In this document: positions 1-6,856 of the stretch, piece after piece
How the letters are laid out: each line of letters opens with the position of its first letter
Position numbering within the stretch: the first letter of the stretch is position 1
NCBI GenBank assembly: GCA_017935525.1
Contig: JAGBHJ010000189.1
Coordinates: 1-7,449, forward strand
Length of the DNA: 7,449 bases
Origin: Clostridia bacterium
Lineage (GTDB): Bacteria; Bacillota; Clostridia; HGM11327
Reading direction: 5' to 3'
Notes under the pieces: generated by a model
Database searches by the model: none
The model's input: only the letters and a program-made list of their open reading frames with translations
Told to the model about the DNA's origin: nothing
Program-made: the position numbers and the translations under genes

Positions 1-19
1 ACTGAATAAATTTCTTCAT
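1..19 (-). CDS. Start of an unidentified downstream gene (partial)
   Basis: An ATG on the minus strand at 19-17 opens a frame reading MKKFIQ before the window ends. It is preceded by an AGAGGA ribosome-binding sequence about 7 bases upstream and lies 23 bases past the stop of the lipid kinase gene. Start spacing and same-strand position make it a plausible next gene in the same transcript, with no terminator seen between them. Six residues are far too few to name a product. The Lys-Lys start could begin a signal peptide, but that is only a guess. Confidence 0.5.
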
Positions 20-42
20 ATTATTTTCCTCTGTATGTTATT

Positions 43-924
43 TTACAATAGATAATTGATGGCGTTGTGGATATTCTGTATGCTGCACACATCCCGTGTG
101 GGAACCATTTCGCCATCCACAGTCCAATCCACGTTTTCGGGGGAGTAAACCAAGCCCATGGACGCCGTAGAAAACACGATGCTGTCAGAGTCATACTTCT
201 GGGAAAGTATGGCTTCTATTATGCTGTTGAGCTCCTGGATGGTCTTGGGGTACTTTACAAGAAATATCTCAAACAAGCCGTCATTCATGCAGACCTTTTC
301 CGGGTCAAAGGACACTATACCGCCTACGGACGTAGCATTTGACACGGCACCAAACACGTAATCATCCTCAAACACGCCCGTATCCAGCTCAAAGCGCATA
401 TGGTAGGGCTTGATGGTGGTGATGTCCTTGATACCCTCCAAAAAGTAAGCAAAATGTCCCAACGTGTTCTTGAGGTTTTGTGATGCGGAAAACGACGTCT
501 TTGTAAACGCACCAAACGACGCAACGTAAGTAAAGTATCTGTCCCCAAACAGACCTGCGTCAAGCTTGGTAGGCTTGGCTTTTGTTACCGCCTCAGCCGC
601 CTGCATAATATTCTTTGGGATATTAAGGCTGGTTGCAAAATCGTTTGTGCTGCCTGCAGGAATGTAGGCTATGGGCGTACTGCTGCCTGCGGAAAGAACT
701 CCGTTTACCACCTCATTCAGCGTGCCGTCACCGCCGATGCAAACTATTCTGTCGTACTGATCAGCCAATTCCGCCGCCAATCTTGCTCCGTCGCCCTTTT
801 GAGTGGTCATCTCAACAGTGGTGCGGTATCCGTTTTTACAAAAGGTCTCCAATATTCCGCACAAGTGCGGCACAGCCTGCCTCTTGCCTGAATATGGGTT
901 CATTATCATCAATACTTTTTCCAT
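43..924 (-). CDS. Diacylglycerol/lipid kinase, DagK-YegS-BmrU family
   Basis: This 293-residue protein is a soluble or membrane-associated ATP-dependent lipid kinase, of the family that phosphorylates diacylglycerol or related lipids and feeds phosphatidic acid back into phospholipid synthesis. Visible family motifs are NPYSG near residue 9, the nucleotide-binding GGDGTLNEVVNGV at about 64-76, the IPAGSTNDFA substrate/nucleotide loop at about 88-97, DGLFEIFLV at 215-223, and a C-terminal WTVDGE at about 267-272. Length matches the family (about 290-310). I place the start at 924 rather than at an in-frame ATG at 966: an AAAGGAGAG ribosome site sits directly before 924, the protein then begins MEKVLMIMNPYSG as the family does, and the longer version would begin upstream of the -10 box at 947-952. 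It has its own promoter and no visible link to the microcompartment. Exact lipid substrate is not determinable here. Confidence 0.9.
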   Translation of the reverse strand: MEKVLMIMNPYSGKRQAVPHLCGILETFCKNGYRTTVEMTTQKGDGARLAAELADQYDRIVCIGGDGTLNEVVNGVLSAGSSTPIAYIPAGSTNDFATSLNIPKNIMQAAEAVTKAKPTKLDAGLFGDRYFTYVASFGAFTKTSFSASQNLKNTLGHFAYFLEGIKDITTIKPYHMRFELDTGVFEDDYVFGAVSNATSVGGIVSFDPEKVCMNDGLFEIFLVKYPKTIQELNSIIEAILSQKYDSDSIVFSTASMGLVYSPENVDWTVDGEMVPTRDVCSIQNIHNAINYLL

Positions 925-932
925 CGCGCTCT

Positions 933-939
933 CTCCTTT
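933..939 (-). promoter_or_regulatory. Ribosome-binding site fixing the lipid kinase start
   Basis: The minus strand reads AAAGGAG here, with the AGGAG core 8 bases before the ATG at 924. No comparable site precedes the alternative upstream ATG at 966, so this decides the start codon. Confidence 0.8.
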
Positions 940-946
940 TACATTT

Positions 947-974
947 ATTATACCCATTTTTGCCAAAAAGTCAA
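947..974 (-). promoter_or_regulatory. Sigma-A-type promoter of the lipid kinase gene
   Basis: On the minus strand TTGACT (974-969) is followed after 16 bases by a perfect TATAAT (952-947). Transcription would begin near 940, giving a leader of only about 16 bases that still includes the ribosome site. It lies in the 74-base gap behind the transporter stop. No convincing terminator separates the two genes, so the kinase may be read both from here and from the transporter promoter. Confidence 0.75.
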
Positions 975-998
975 TAGTGTGACGACGATTTTCTTACA

Positions 999-2177
999 TT
1001 ATAAATGCTCTTTTTGTTTTTTAGCCATTTCGTTATTGAGCAGCTCAGTCATCACGATGGTCATCACCGCAAACAGCATCAAAAAGTAGGGGAAAAGGCT
1101 GATATCGATATAATTTGCCACCATACCGAACACCGGCGGCATAAACGTACAGCCGACGTAAGCGCTTGCCATCTGTATGCCAACTATTGCCTGGGAATTG
1201 ACCTTACCAAAATTGATCGGCGTAGCATGGATTATTGACGGATATACGGGCGCACAGCCCAAGCCCGTCACCAAGAGACCCACCCTTGAAAGCGTACAGC
1301 TCTCCACGGGTATCATTATCATAGCAATGCCCACGCACACCACGGACATACCCACTCGGATAAGGTTTTTATCCCCAACCCTGTCAGCAATAAAGCCTAT
1401 AATAAACCTGCCCCCAGTAAGCCCCAGATAGAACGCCGATGCGTACCCTGCGGCAACCTCGGGAGTAATGCCCTTGTGCTCAACGTAGTAGCTGCTGATC
1501 CACAGCCCCGTTGTAGCCTCAATGGTGCAATAGCACAAAAACGCAATCAGCACGTATGGCACGCCCTCTATCTTCAACGCACCTATAACGCCAACGGGCT
1601 TTTCGTCCTCGATCTGCGGGTCGGAGCTTTGATTTTGCTTCCACACAAAGAGTGTAGCAAAAAACGTCAACGCAAGCACCAGCTGAATAACGGACACCGT
1701 AACGTATCCGCCGCGCCAGCCCACCTGAGAATTCAGGCAAACGCTCATTATATACGGGCTGATGGATGCACCCAATCCCCAAAAGCAATGGAGCCAGCTC
1801 ATATGCCGTGCGGAGTAATGTATTGCCACGTAATTATTCAGCGCGGCATCAACGCCGCCTGCACCCAAGCCGTAAGGTATGGCGAGTACGCACATTGCAA
1901 GCACGCTCTTTGTAAGCGAAAAGCCAAACAGCGCCACCGCCGTCATAAGCACGCTGACAGCTGTCACCATGCCCGTACCAAAGCGTCGGTTCATTCTGTC
2001 CGACAACAGGGACGAAACGATAGTACCGCCGGATGTGATCATTGCGATCACCCCTGCGCCGGAAAGCTCTGCCCCGAATTCCAGTCTTACCACGGGCCAA
2101 GCCGCACCCAAAAGGGAGTCCGGCAGACCGAGGCTGATAAATGCCACGTATATCAATGCGATCAATAACGAAGCCAT
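999..2177 (-). CDS. Major facilitator superfamily transporter, FucP-like (FHS type)
   Basis: This 392-residue integral membrane protein has the composition of a 12-helix major facilitator carrier, with a hydrophilic central loop at about 181-197 (Gln/Asp/Glu-rich) between two six-helix halves. The loop-2/3 signature appears in both halves: SDRMNRRFG at about 59-67 and GGRFIIGFIADRVGDK at about 255-270. LGLPDSLLGAAWP near the N terminus, GGVDAALNNYV at 107-117, the HMSWLHCFWGLGA segment at about 125-137 and GLGCAPVYPSIIHATP at 305-320 resemble the fucose-permease (FHS) branch. Substrate cannot be read from sequence; a sugar or other small polar solute is likely. The ATG at 2177 is preceded by a GAGAGAAG ribosome-like sequence. 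It has its own consensus promoter and is separated from the microcompartment operon by a terminator, so a role in importing the compartment's substrate is possible but unsupported. Confidence 0.88.
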   Translation of the reverse strand: MASLLIALIYVAFISLGLPDSLLGAAWPVVRLEFGAELSGAGVIAMITSGGTIVSSLLSDRMNRRFGTGMVTAVSVLMTAVALFGFSLTKSVLAMCVLAIPYGLGAGGVDAALNNYVAIHYSARHMSWLHCFWGLGASISPYIMSVCLNSQVGWRGGYVTVSVIQLVLALTFFATLFVWKQNQSSDPQIEDEKPVGVIGALKIEGVPYVLIAFLCYCTIEATTGLWISSYYVEHKGITPEVAAGYASAFYLGLTGGRFIIGFIADRVGDKNLIRVGMSVVCVGIAMIMIPVESCTLSRVGLLVTGLGCAPVYPSIIHATPINFGKVNSQAIVGIQMASAYVGCTFMPPVFGMVANYIDISLFPYFLMLFAVMTIVMTELLNNEMAKKQKEHL

Positions 2178-2242
2178 ATTTCTTCTCTCATTCTATATTA
2201 TTCTGTGCCGAGTGAGTGTATACCCGCCAAAACACATACAAT

Positions 2243-2270
2243 ATTATACTCAAAATAAAGGAAATGTCAA
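2243..2270 (-). promoter_or_regulatory. Consensus sigma-A promoter of the transporter gene
   Basis: The minus strand carries a perfect TTGACA (2270-2265), 16 bases, then a perfect TATAAT (2248-2243). Transcription would start near 2236, about 60 bases before the transporter ATG. I see no clear palindromic operator in the leader. Both hexamers matching consensus suggests strong basal expression unless repressed. Confidence 0.8.
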
Positions 2271-2379
2271 GGGGGAATATGAGTGGGGCAAGAACGCCAA
2301 TAGGGTACAGTCTCAATGAGACATAGCCTCTTTACTCAAGAAGAAAGTCCACTTAAAACAGAAGATGGATTAGCGAGTT

Positions 2380-2570
2380 AGACGGTGGGTGGGTTTCTTA
2401 AGGGAGGGGAGGGAGAAACTGTGTTAGATTGCCTTTTGCCGTTTACGGCAAAAGGTTAACGGCTTGCTTGAAAAGCAAGCTGTGCCCACCTTCCCTTAAG
2501 CACGTCTTTGTAGCTTTCTGCGTGGGCAGAAAGCGGAGGGGTTAGTCGCGATAAAAACAGTTTCAGAAAC
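2380..2570. other. Cluster of stem-loops: candidate structured RNA or palindromic intergenic repeat
   Basis: This non-coding stretch is packed with inverted repeats. An outer arm pairs AGACG (2380-2384) with CGTCT (2503-2507), continuing with CTTAAGGGA (2397-2405) against TCCCTTAAG (2492-2500). Inside it are a perfect 10-bp stem with a TTTA loop (2432-2455) and an 8-bp stem with a 3-base loop (2462-2480). Just outside is a 9-bp stem with a GTGG loop (2513-2534). In addition GAAACTGT (2415-2422) can pair with ACAGTTTC (2557-2564), crossing the outer arm as a pseudoknot or alternative fold would. None of the stems is followed by a T-tract on either strand, so they are not simple terminators. 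No reading frame with a ribosome site was found. It could be a non-coding RNA, a miniature palindromic mobile element, or a decayed region; orientation is unknown. The flanks 2271-2379 and 2571-2654 show nothing I can name. Confidence 0.5.
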
Positions 2571-2654
2571 AAAGTTTTCATGCTGAGGGAACGTGAATTG
2601 GGTATTCAGGACCGTCAAGGCCGCCCTACCCCTTTAATTGAAATTTGGCGGAGA

Positions 2655-2692
2655 TAACAAAAATCCCCTTGCACGATCCTACGCACAAGGGG
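2655..2692 (-). terminator. Rho-independent terminator of the microcompartment operon
   Basis: On the minus strand CCCCTTG (2692-2686) pairs with CAAGGGG (2671-2665); the stem can extend inward by two G-T wobbles and two G-C pairs to a TAGGAT loop. It is followed at once by ATTTTTGTTAT. It begins 11 bases after the alcohol dehydrogenase stop, so it ends the operon there and insulates the downstream genes. Confidence 0.92.
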
Positions 2693-2703
2693 TGAATGTA
2701 ATA

Positions 2704-3831
2704 TCAAAATTTATCAAGATTGGAAAGAATGTTCTCTATATCCTTACCAACCAGCTTTCTGGGATTGGTGGCTGTACAAGCGTCGTTCAGGGCACTCTCT
2801 ATAATATGTGCCTTAACCTGGGCGTACTGCTCCTTTGTGACCCCTGCCGCCTTAAGAGACGTGGGGATACCAAGCTCCCTCTGCATATTCTTCAGCTTAT
2901 TAACCAAGTTTTGTGCGCCCGTCTTGGCATTAAACGCAGGCAAGCCTATCAGCTTTGCAATCTTTGCCAATCTTGTTACCGTGGGCTCCAGCGCAACACC
3001 GTCAAGGCCTGCATTGTACCACATTACGTAGGGCAAAAGCATACCGTTGGCTCTGCCGTGTGGAATGTGGAAATGCGCTCCAAAGGAATGGGCTATGCCG
3101 TGGTTAACGCCCAAGCTTACCGCATTAAACGCCATGCCTGCCAGACAGGACGCAGTATGCATCTTTTCACGGGCAACGGCATCGTTACCGTTTTTGTATG
3201 CGGCGGGGAGGTACTCAAAGGCAAGCTCCAACGCCTTTTCCGCAAGGGCATCGGAATAGTCGTTTGCCGCTGTGGAAATGTATGCCTCAAGAGCGTGGGT
3301 CAAAACGTCAAAGCCCGTGTCCGCCGTAATCTGCGGGGGAACGCTTGCCACAAGCTCTCCTGCAAGGATCGCCTTTACGGGCAAGAGCTCGTCGCTTACT
3401 AAGGGGTACTTAACGCCTGCTTGTCTGTCCGTTATTACCGCAAAGGACGTAACCTCGGAGCCCGTACCGCTGGTAGTGGGCACCGCAATAAGAGGAATAT
3501 CCTTTCCCGTCTTTTTTCTTGCTATCAGCACGGTGGATTTTGCCGCATCAATGGATGAGCCACCGCCGAGGGCAACCACAACATCGCTGTTTGCATCCAA
3601 AAGGAAACCAAGCGCATCTGCGATCAACTCTACCGGAGGGTCGGGCTTGATGTCGGCATATACCTTTATGTTGCGGCAACCCGTCATGTATGACGCGATC
3701 TTATCCGCTGCACCCGACTTTGCCAAAAAAGCATCGGTAAATATAGCCGCATTCTCCGCCTTGATCTCCTTTAACGCCGAAAGAGAATCCGCGCCAAAGC
3801 AAACCTCTGTGCTTATTTTGAACTTCTGCAT
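2704..3831 (-). CDS. pduQ: Iron-containing alcohol dehydrogenase, PduQ/FucO type
   Basis: This 375-residue group III (Fe-dependent) alcohol dehydrogenase probably reduces the aldehyde made in the compartment (for example propionaldehyde to 1-propanol), regenerating NAD+ for the aldehyde dehydrogenase. The NAD(P)-binding GGGSSID motif is at 89-95, followed by AVPTTSGTGSEVTSFAVITD at 116-135. Metal ligands are all visible: Asp175 and His179 (DVLTHALEAY), His244 (NHGIAHSFG) and His258 (HIPHG). The 4-residue and 14-residue spacings match those of FucO. Length fits PduQ (about 370). The ATG at 3831 has a strong AAGGAG nine bases upstream that overlaps the stop of the DeoR gene, 13 bases away. It is the last gene before the operon terminator. 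The symbol rests on microcompartment context; lactaldehyde reductase activity is an alternative. No separate N-terminal targeting extension is obvious. Confidence 0.9.
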   Translation of the reverse strand: MQKFKISTEVCFGADSLSALKEIKAENAAIFTDAFLAKSGAADKIASYMTGCRNIKVYADIKPDPPVELIADALGFLLDANSDVVVALGGGSSIDAAKSTVLIARKKTGKDIPLIAVPTTSGTGSEVTSFAVITDRQAGVKYPLVSDELLPVKAILAGELVASVPPQITADTGFDVLTHALEAYISTAANDYSDALAEKALELAFEYLPAAYKNGNDAVAREKMHTASCLAGMAFNAVSLGVNHGIAHSFGAHFHIPHGRANGMLLPYVMWYNAGLDGVALEPTVTRLAKIAKLIGLPAFNAKTGAQNLVNKLKNMQRELGIPTSLKAAGVTKEQYAQVKAHIIESALNDACTATNPRKLVGKDIENILSNLDKF

Positions 3832-3844
3832 AGAAGATCTCTCC

Positions 3845-4603
3845 TTAATAATAAAGTTTTATTCCACGGTTTTCAAAAAACGTCTTCCAGCCCTCACCGG
3901 GATCCTTGTCCGTCACCACAACGTCAACGTTGTTAAAGTCAGAAAACCTGACGAATGAGGTCTTATCAAACTTTGTGCTGTCAACGCCAACGATGACCGT
4001 CCTTGCGGACTTCATAAACGCCTTTTTGACCTCTGAATTCTGGTCGCTGGTGTCTGTCAGCCCGTGATCCATGTCAATACCCTTGCAGGATATCACCGCC
4101 TTGTCAGCATAGTACGAGGCAATTACCTCCTCTGCCCTGCTACCTGTCAGCGAAAGTGACGTCTGTGAAAAGCTACCGCCCGTGGAAATGATCCTCCAAT
4201 CGTTTTTTAACGGCGCATCCATGAGCATCTCAACGGAGTTTGTTATTACCGTCAGCTCATTTCTGTTGTATATACTTTTCATAGTATATAGCGCTGTGGT
4301 GCTGGAGTCAAGAAGCACCTTGTCGCCGTCCTCGATCAGCTTGCCGATAAGCTCGGCAATGTATTTTTTGCCCTCAACGTTTGTCTGCTTGCGGATGGTG
4401 TAAGGCAGGTCCACGTTCAGATTGTCATTTCTGACTGCTCCGCCGTAGGTCTTTTTTGCCAAGCCGTCCTTTTCCAGCTTTTCCAAATCACGGCGGATGG
4501 TCTCCTCCGTAACGTTGTACTGGACGCTGAGGTCGCTTACGATGACCCTGCCGTCAAGCATCAGCTTGGACAGTATCTCGTTTCTTCTCTCAATAGGAAG
4601 CAT
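3845..4603 (-). CDS. DeoR-family transcriptional regulator
   Basis: This 252-residue protein has the standard DeoR layout. A winged helix-turn-helix spans about 5-58, including VSDLSVQYNVTEETIRRDLEKLEKDGLAKKTYGGA. A sugar-phosphate-binding DeoR C-terminal domain spans about 75-235, with GKKYIAELIGKLIEDGDKVL at 78-97 followed by the DSSTTALYT effector loop at 99-107. Such regulators usually repress sugar catabolic genes until a phosphorylated intermediate binds. It lies inside the operon, 12 bases behind the PduT stop and 13 before the alcohol dehydrogenase, with an AAGG ribosome site 8 bases from its ATG, so autoregulation of the microcompartment operon is the natural inference. Its effector might be a fucose, rhamnose or deoxyribose-derived phosphate. 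The operator would lie upstream of the operon, outside this window. Confidence 0.9.
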   Translation of the reverse strand: MLPIERRNEILSKLMLDGRVIVSDLSVQYNVTEETIRRDLEKLEKDGLAKKTYGGAVRNDNLNVDLPYTIRKQTNVEGKKYIAELIGKLIEDGDKVLLDSSTTALYTMKSIYNRNELTVITNSVEMLMDAPLKNDWRIISTGGSFSQTSLSLTGSRAEEVIASYYADKAVISCKGIDMDHGLTDTSDQNSEVKKAFMKSARTVIVGVDSTKFDKTSFVRFSDFNNVDVVVTDKDPGEGWKTFFENRGIKLYY

Positions 4604-4615
4604 GACGTCTGCCTT

Positions 4616-5164
4616 TTACAGTATGTTTTCCCAGAGTGCCTTGTCGGGATTGGGGATAACGGTGCTGTCAAGGAGCATACCCTCGCCGCCGATAACCTCC
4701 TTGGCGTGCTCGATAGCTGCAGTAACTGCCGCAACGTCACCCGTCAGGAGCATATAGGACTTTCCTGCCATACCCCTTGCCAGACGAAGCTCAATAAGCT
4801 TGATCTCGGATGTCTTTGCCGCTGTATCAGCCGCTATAATAATGGAAGGAACAGAGAACGTCTCCAAAACGCCCAAAGACTTTGCATTGCCCACCTCTAC
4901 GCCACCGTAGATGGCAGGGAATATCTCCTCCGCAGGGTTGCCGAGCACAAAGCTGTCAACCATGTGCTGACCCAGCTGTACCTTTGCCGCATCGATGGAA
5001 GCCGCAACGGAGCTGAGCTCGCCTGTCACGATGATCACGTATTTGCCGGGGCAAATCACCGTGGACTGTATTATTTCTATGTTTGATGTCTTAATCATAA
5101 GGTCAGCCGCAGTAATACCGCTGGAAACTGTCTTATACTCTATCACACCTATTGCTTTACTCAT
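4616..5164 (-). CDS. pduT: Microcompartment shell protein PduT (BMC-T, Fe-S binding)
   Basis: This 182-residue protein contains two tandem BMC domains (about 1-90 and 95-182), forming a pseudohexameric trimer in the shell. The first domain opens KAIGVIEYKTVSSGITAADLM, the second KSLGVLETFSVPSIIIAAD, and it ends near VIPNPDKALWENIL. Residues 35-41 read TVICPGK, placing the sole cysteine at position 38. In Salmonella PduT, Cys38 from the three subunits holds a [4Fe-4S] cluster in the central pore, so the same role is expected here. Length matches the known PduT (184). It follows PduS by 22 bases, its known electron-transfer partner. The ATG at 5164 has AAAGG upstream at a rather long spacing of about 13 bases. 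Confidence 0.94.
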   Translation of the reverse strand: MSKAIGVIEYKTVSSGITAADLMIKTSNIEIIQSTVICPGKYVIIVTGELSSVAASIDAAKVQLGQHMVDSFVLGNPAEEIFPAIYGGVEVGNAKSLGVLETFSVPSIIIAADTAAKTSEIKLIELRLARGMAGKSYMLLTGDVAAVTAAIEHAKEVIGGEGMLLDSTVIPNPDKALWENIL

Positions 5165-5186
5165 TTATATGACCGTACCTTTCTTT

Positions 5187-6521
5187 TCAGCCCTTTGCGC
5201 TGATCACAGCATATTTGTCATTTACCTCTGTAACAACACCGTCCATGGACGCATGTACCGCTACGCCAAGCTTACCCTCGGGAGCAGCACCGATAACGTC
5301 GCCCGCCTTTACTCTGTCCCCTGCCTTTACCACGGGAACGCTGGGCACGCCTATGCTCTGGGAGAACATAACCTTGACGCTGTCTGCCTTTACAAGCTCA
5401 TCCACCAAGGGTGCGGGAACATTGTACTTTGTAAGACCCAATCTTGCGGTGAGTCTGCTCATGGGTACACGTCTAAAGTCCCTCTGAGGATGTACCTGCT
5501 CTGCCTCTATACCCTTGGGGGCTGTAACGCCACCCTGACGGAGCATACCCTTTGTCTTTGCGATAAGTGCCGCAGGGGCAAGACCCTGTCCGCAGGAGTA
5601 CATTTCGCAAAGTCCGCAGGATGAGCAGAAGAACGTATTAACGTATGCGTTAAGATCCTCCGTCATGCCGTTGGAAATGGCTCTCATAAATCTGTGGGGC
5701 TCGATGGGGTGTCCCAAAAGATTTCTGGAGCAGAGATCAGTACACATATTGCACTGACAGCAAGCCGCCATTGCTCTATTGAGATTGATCTCCGGCGGAG
5801 TTGTCTTCTTCATAACGATGTACTGATTTTTGGGCATTACAAGCACCGCGTTGGAGGTCTTTGTTACCACGTCACTGTCATGAGCAATTCTGCCCGTCAT
5901 GGGGCCGCCTGCAACGATGGCGTATTCCTTGATGGTTGCGCCGCCTGCCATTGCTATCAGCTCGCCGTAAGTGATACCCAAGGGAGCCTTAAGAGTGATG
6001 GGGTTTTTAACCTCGCCCGCAACGGTGATGTACTTATATGTAACAGGGCTGCCGCTTGTGATGGCGTTGTACACGTTGAGTATGGTTTCAACGTTAAATA
6101 CCGTAACGCCAACAGTTATGGGCAAGCTGCCGGGGGCAACCACCCTGCCCGTTGTTTCGTATATTGTTACGACCTCGTCTCCCGCAGGATAGATTTCCGG
6201 CAAAAGACCGATCTCCATGTTTTCAAATTTGGAAAGGTTAGCCTTTACCGCATTTACTGCACCCGTGTAGGACGCCTTTACCGCGATGATAACCTTTTCT
6301 GCCTCGACTGCCTTGGCGATAACGTCAAGAGCTGTCATTATTTCAAGAGCGTATTTCTCAAGTACCTGTCTGTGGAGCTTCAGCAAGGGTTCGCACTCTG
6401 CACAGTTAAGTATTATGGTATCCGCCCTTTTGTCCAGCTTTGCGTAGGAGGGAAATCCGGCACCGCCGGCACCTGCCACACCGCTGTTTCTCATTATTTC
6501 AGTAAGCTGTGTCAATTCCAT
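5187..6521 (-). CDS. pduS: PduS, RnfC-like Fe-S flavoprotein of the microcompartment
   Basis: This 444-residue electron-transfer protein resembles RnfC/NuoF subunits. It opens with the glycine-rich GVAGAGGAGFPSYAKL (14-29), where the flavin/NADH module begins, followed by LNCAECEPLL (38-47). An SLBB domain covers about 163-205 (YITVAGEVKNPITLKAPLG). Two [4Fe-4S] motifs follow: Cys254, 257, 260, 264 and Cys299, 302, 305, 310. The C terminus (about 392-442) is a barrel-sandwich, lipoyl-like domain with AGDRVKAGDVIG. Salmonella PduS is a cob(III)alamin reductase that binds the shell and PduT. In B12-independent compartments its homologues are thought to reoxidise NADH and export electrons through PduT. 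The ATG at 6521 has only a weak AAGG at about 13 bases, so translation may be modest. Confidence 0.94.
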   Translation of the reverse strand: MELTQLTEIMRNSGVAGAGGAGFPSYAKLDKRADTIILNCAECEPLLKLHRQVLEKYALEIMTALDVIAKAVEAEKVIIAVKASYTGAVNAVKANLSKFENMEIGLLPEIYPAGDEVVTIYETTGRVVAPGSLPITVGVTVFNVETILNVYNAITSGSPVTYKYITVAGEVKNPITLKAPLGITYGELIAMAGGATIKEYAIVAGGPMTGRIAHDSDVVTKTSNAVLVMPKNQYIVMKKTTPPEINLNRAMAACCQCNMCTDLCSRNLLGHPIEPHRFMRAISNGMTEDLNAYVNTFFCSSCGLCEMYSCGQGLAPAALIAKTKGMLRQGGVTAPKGIEAEQVHPQRDFRRVPMSRLTARLGLTKYNVPAPLVDELVKADSVKVMFSQSIGVPSVPVVKAGDRVKAGDVIGAAPEGKLGVAVHASMDGVVTEVNDKYAVISAKG

Positions 6522-6574
6522 ATTATATGTCCGAGCCTTGTTTTTGCAAAGCTTCCTTTCATCGGAAAATTCCG

Positions 6575-6850
6575 TTATTTGCTAATTAAAGATTCTACTT
6601 GCTCCGCATCGTCCACAATTCCCACGATGGCAGCGTCAACAGGTGCTTTTTCGTGCCCGCAACCTATCCTTGCCGCACTACCCGTTGCAACCAAAACGAC
6701 CTCACCGATTCCTGCGCCAATATTATCTATGGCAACGATGGAATCTGTTTTGTCACCGTTGATGGGCTGTACTATCATGAGCTTTTGTCCAACAAGATTT
6801 GCGTTTTTTCTGGTAGCTACCACACTACCCATTACCTTACCGATAATCAA
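6575..6850 (-). CDS. pduN: Pentameric vertex shell protein, EutN/CcmL/PduN family
   Basis: This 91-residue BMC-P protein caps the icosahedral vertices of the compartment. The family pattern is clear along its length: IIGKVMGSVVATRKNANLVGQKLMIV at 2-27, AIDNIGAGIGEVVLVATGSAAR at 40-61 and PVDAAIVGIVD at 70-80. The start codon is TTG (6850-6848). An in-frame TGA lies three codons upstream, so no earlier start is possible, and the next ATG (codon 7) would remove the first strand. An AGGTGA ribosome site sits 6 bases before the TTG. It lies 91 bases after BMC-H, with a strong hairpin between them, and 53 bases before PduS. A weak start fits a protein needed in few copies per shell; that link is inference. 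Confidence 0.93.
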   Translation of the reverse strand: MIIGKVMGSVVATRKNANLVGQKLMIVQPINGDKTDSIVAIDNIGAGIGEVVLVATGSAARIGCGHEKAPVDAAIVGIVDDAEQVESLISK

Positions 6851-6856
6851 ATTCCG

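Noticed and set aside
967..998. Searched for a terminator between the transporter and the lipid kinase.
   Set aside because: No GC-rich stem is present; the only T-run lies just inside the lipid kinase promoter region without a hairpin.
1476..2168. A plus-strand open frame of 230 codons opposite the transporter.
   Set aside because: Composition is unlike a real protein (many His, Cys, Gln, Arg) and it mirrors codon bias of the transporter on the other strand.
2310..2322. Short inverted repeat GTCTC-AAT-GAGAC considered as an operator.
   Set aside because: Five base pairs is expected by chance, and it lies 40 bases upstream of the -35 box with no second copy seen.
2432..2455. Perfect 10-bp stem with TTTA loop considered as a terminator.
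   Set aside because: Neither strand has a T-tract after the stem, and neighbouring stems suggest it is part of a larger fold.
2638..3402. A plus-strand open frame of 254 codons overlapping the alcohol dehydrogenase and the terminator.
   Set aside because: It runs through the operon terminator hairpin and is antisense to a gene with complete catalytic motifs.
6522..6574. Small inverted repeat CGGA-ATTT-TCCG after the vertex protein stop considered as a regulatory hairpin.
   Set aside because: A 4-bp stem is too weak to call.
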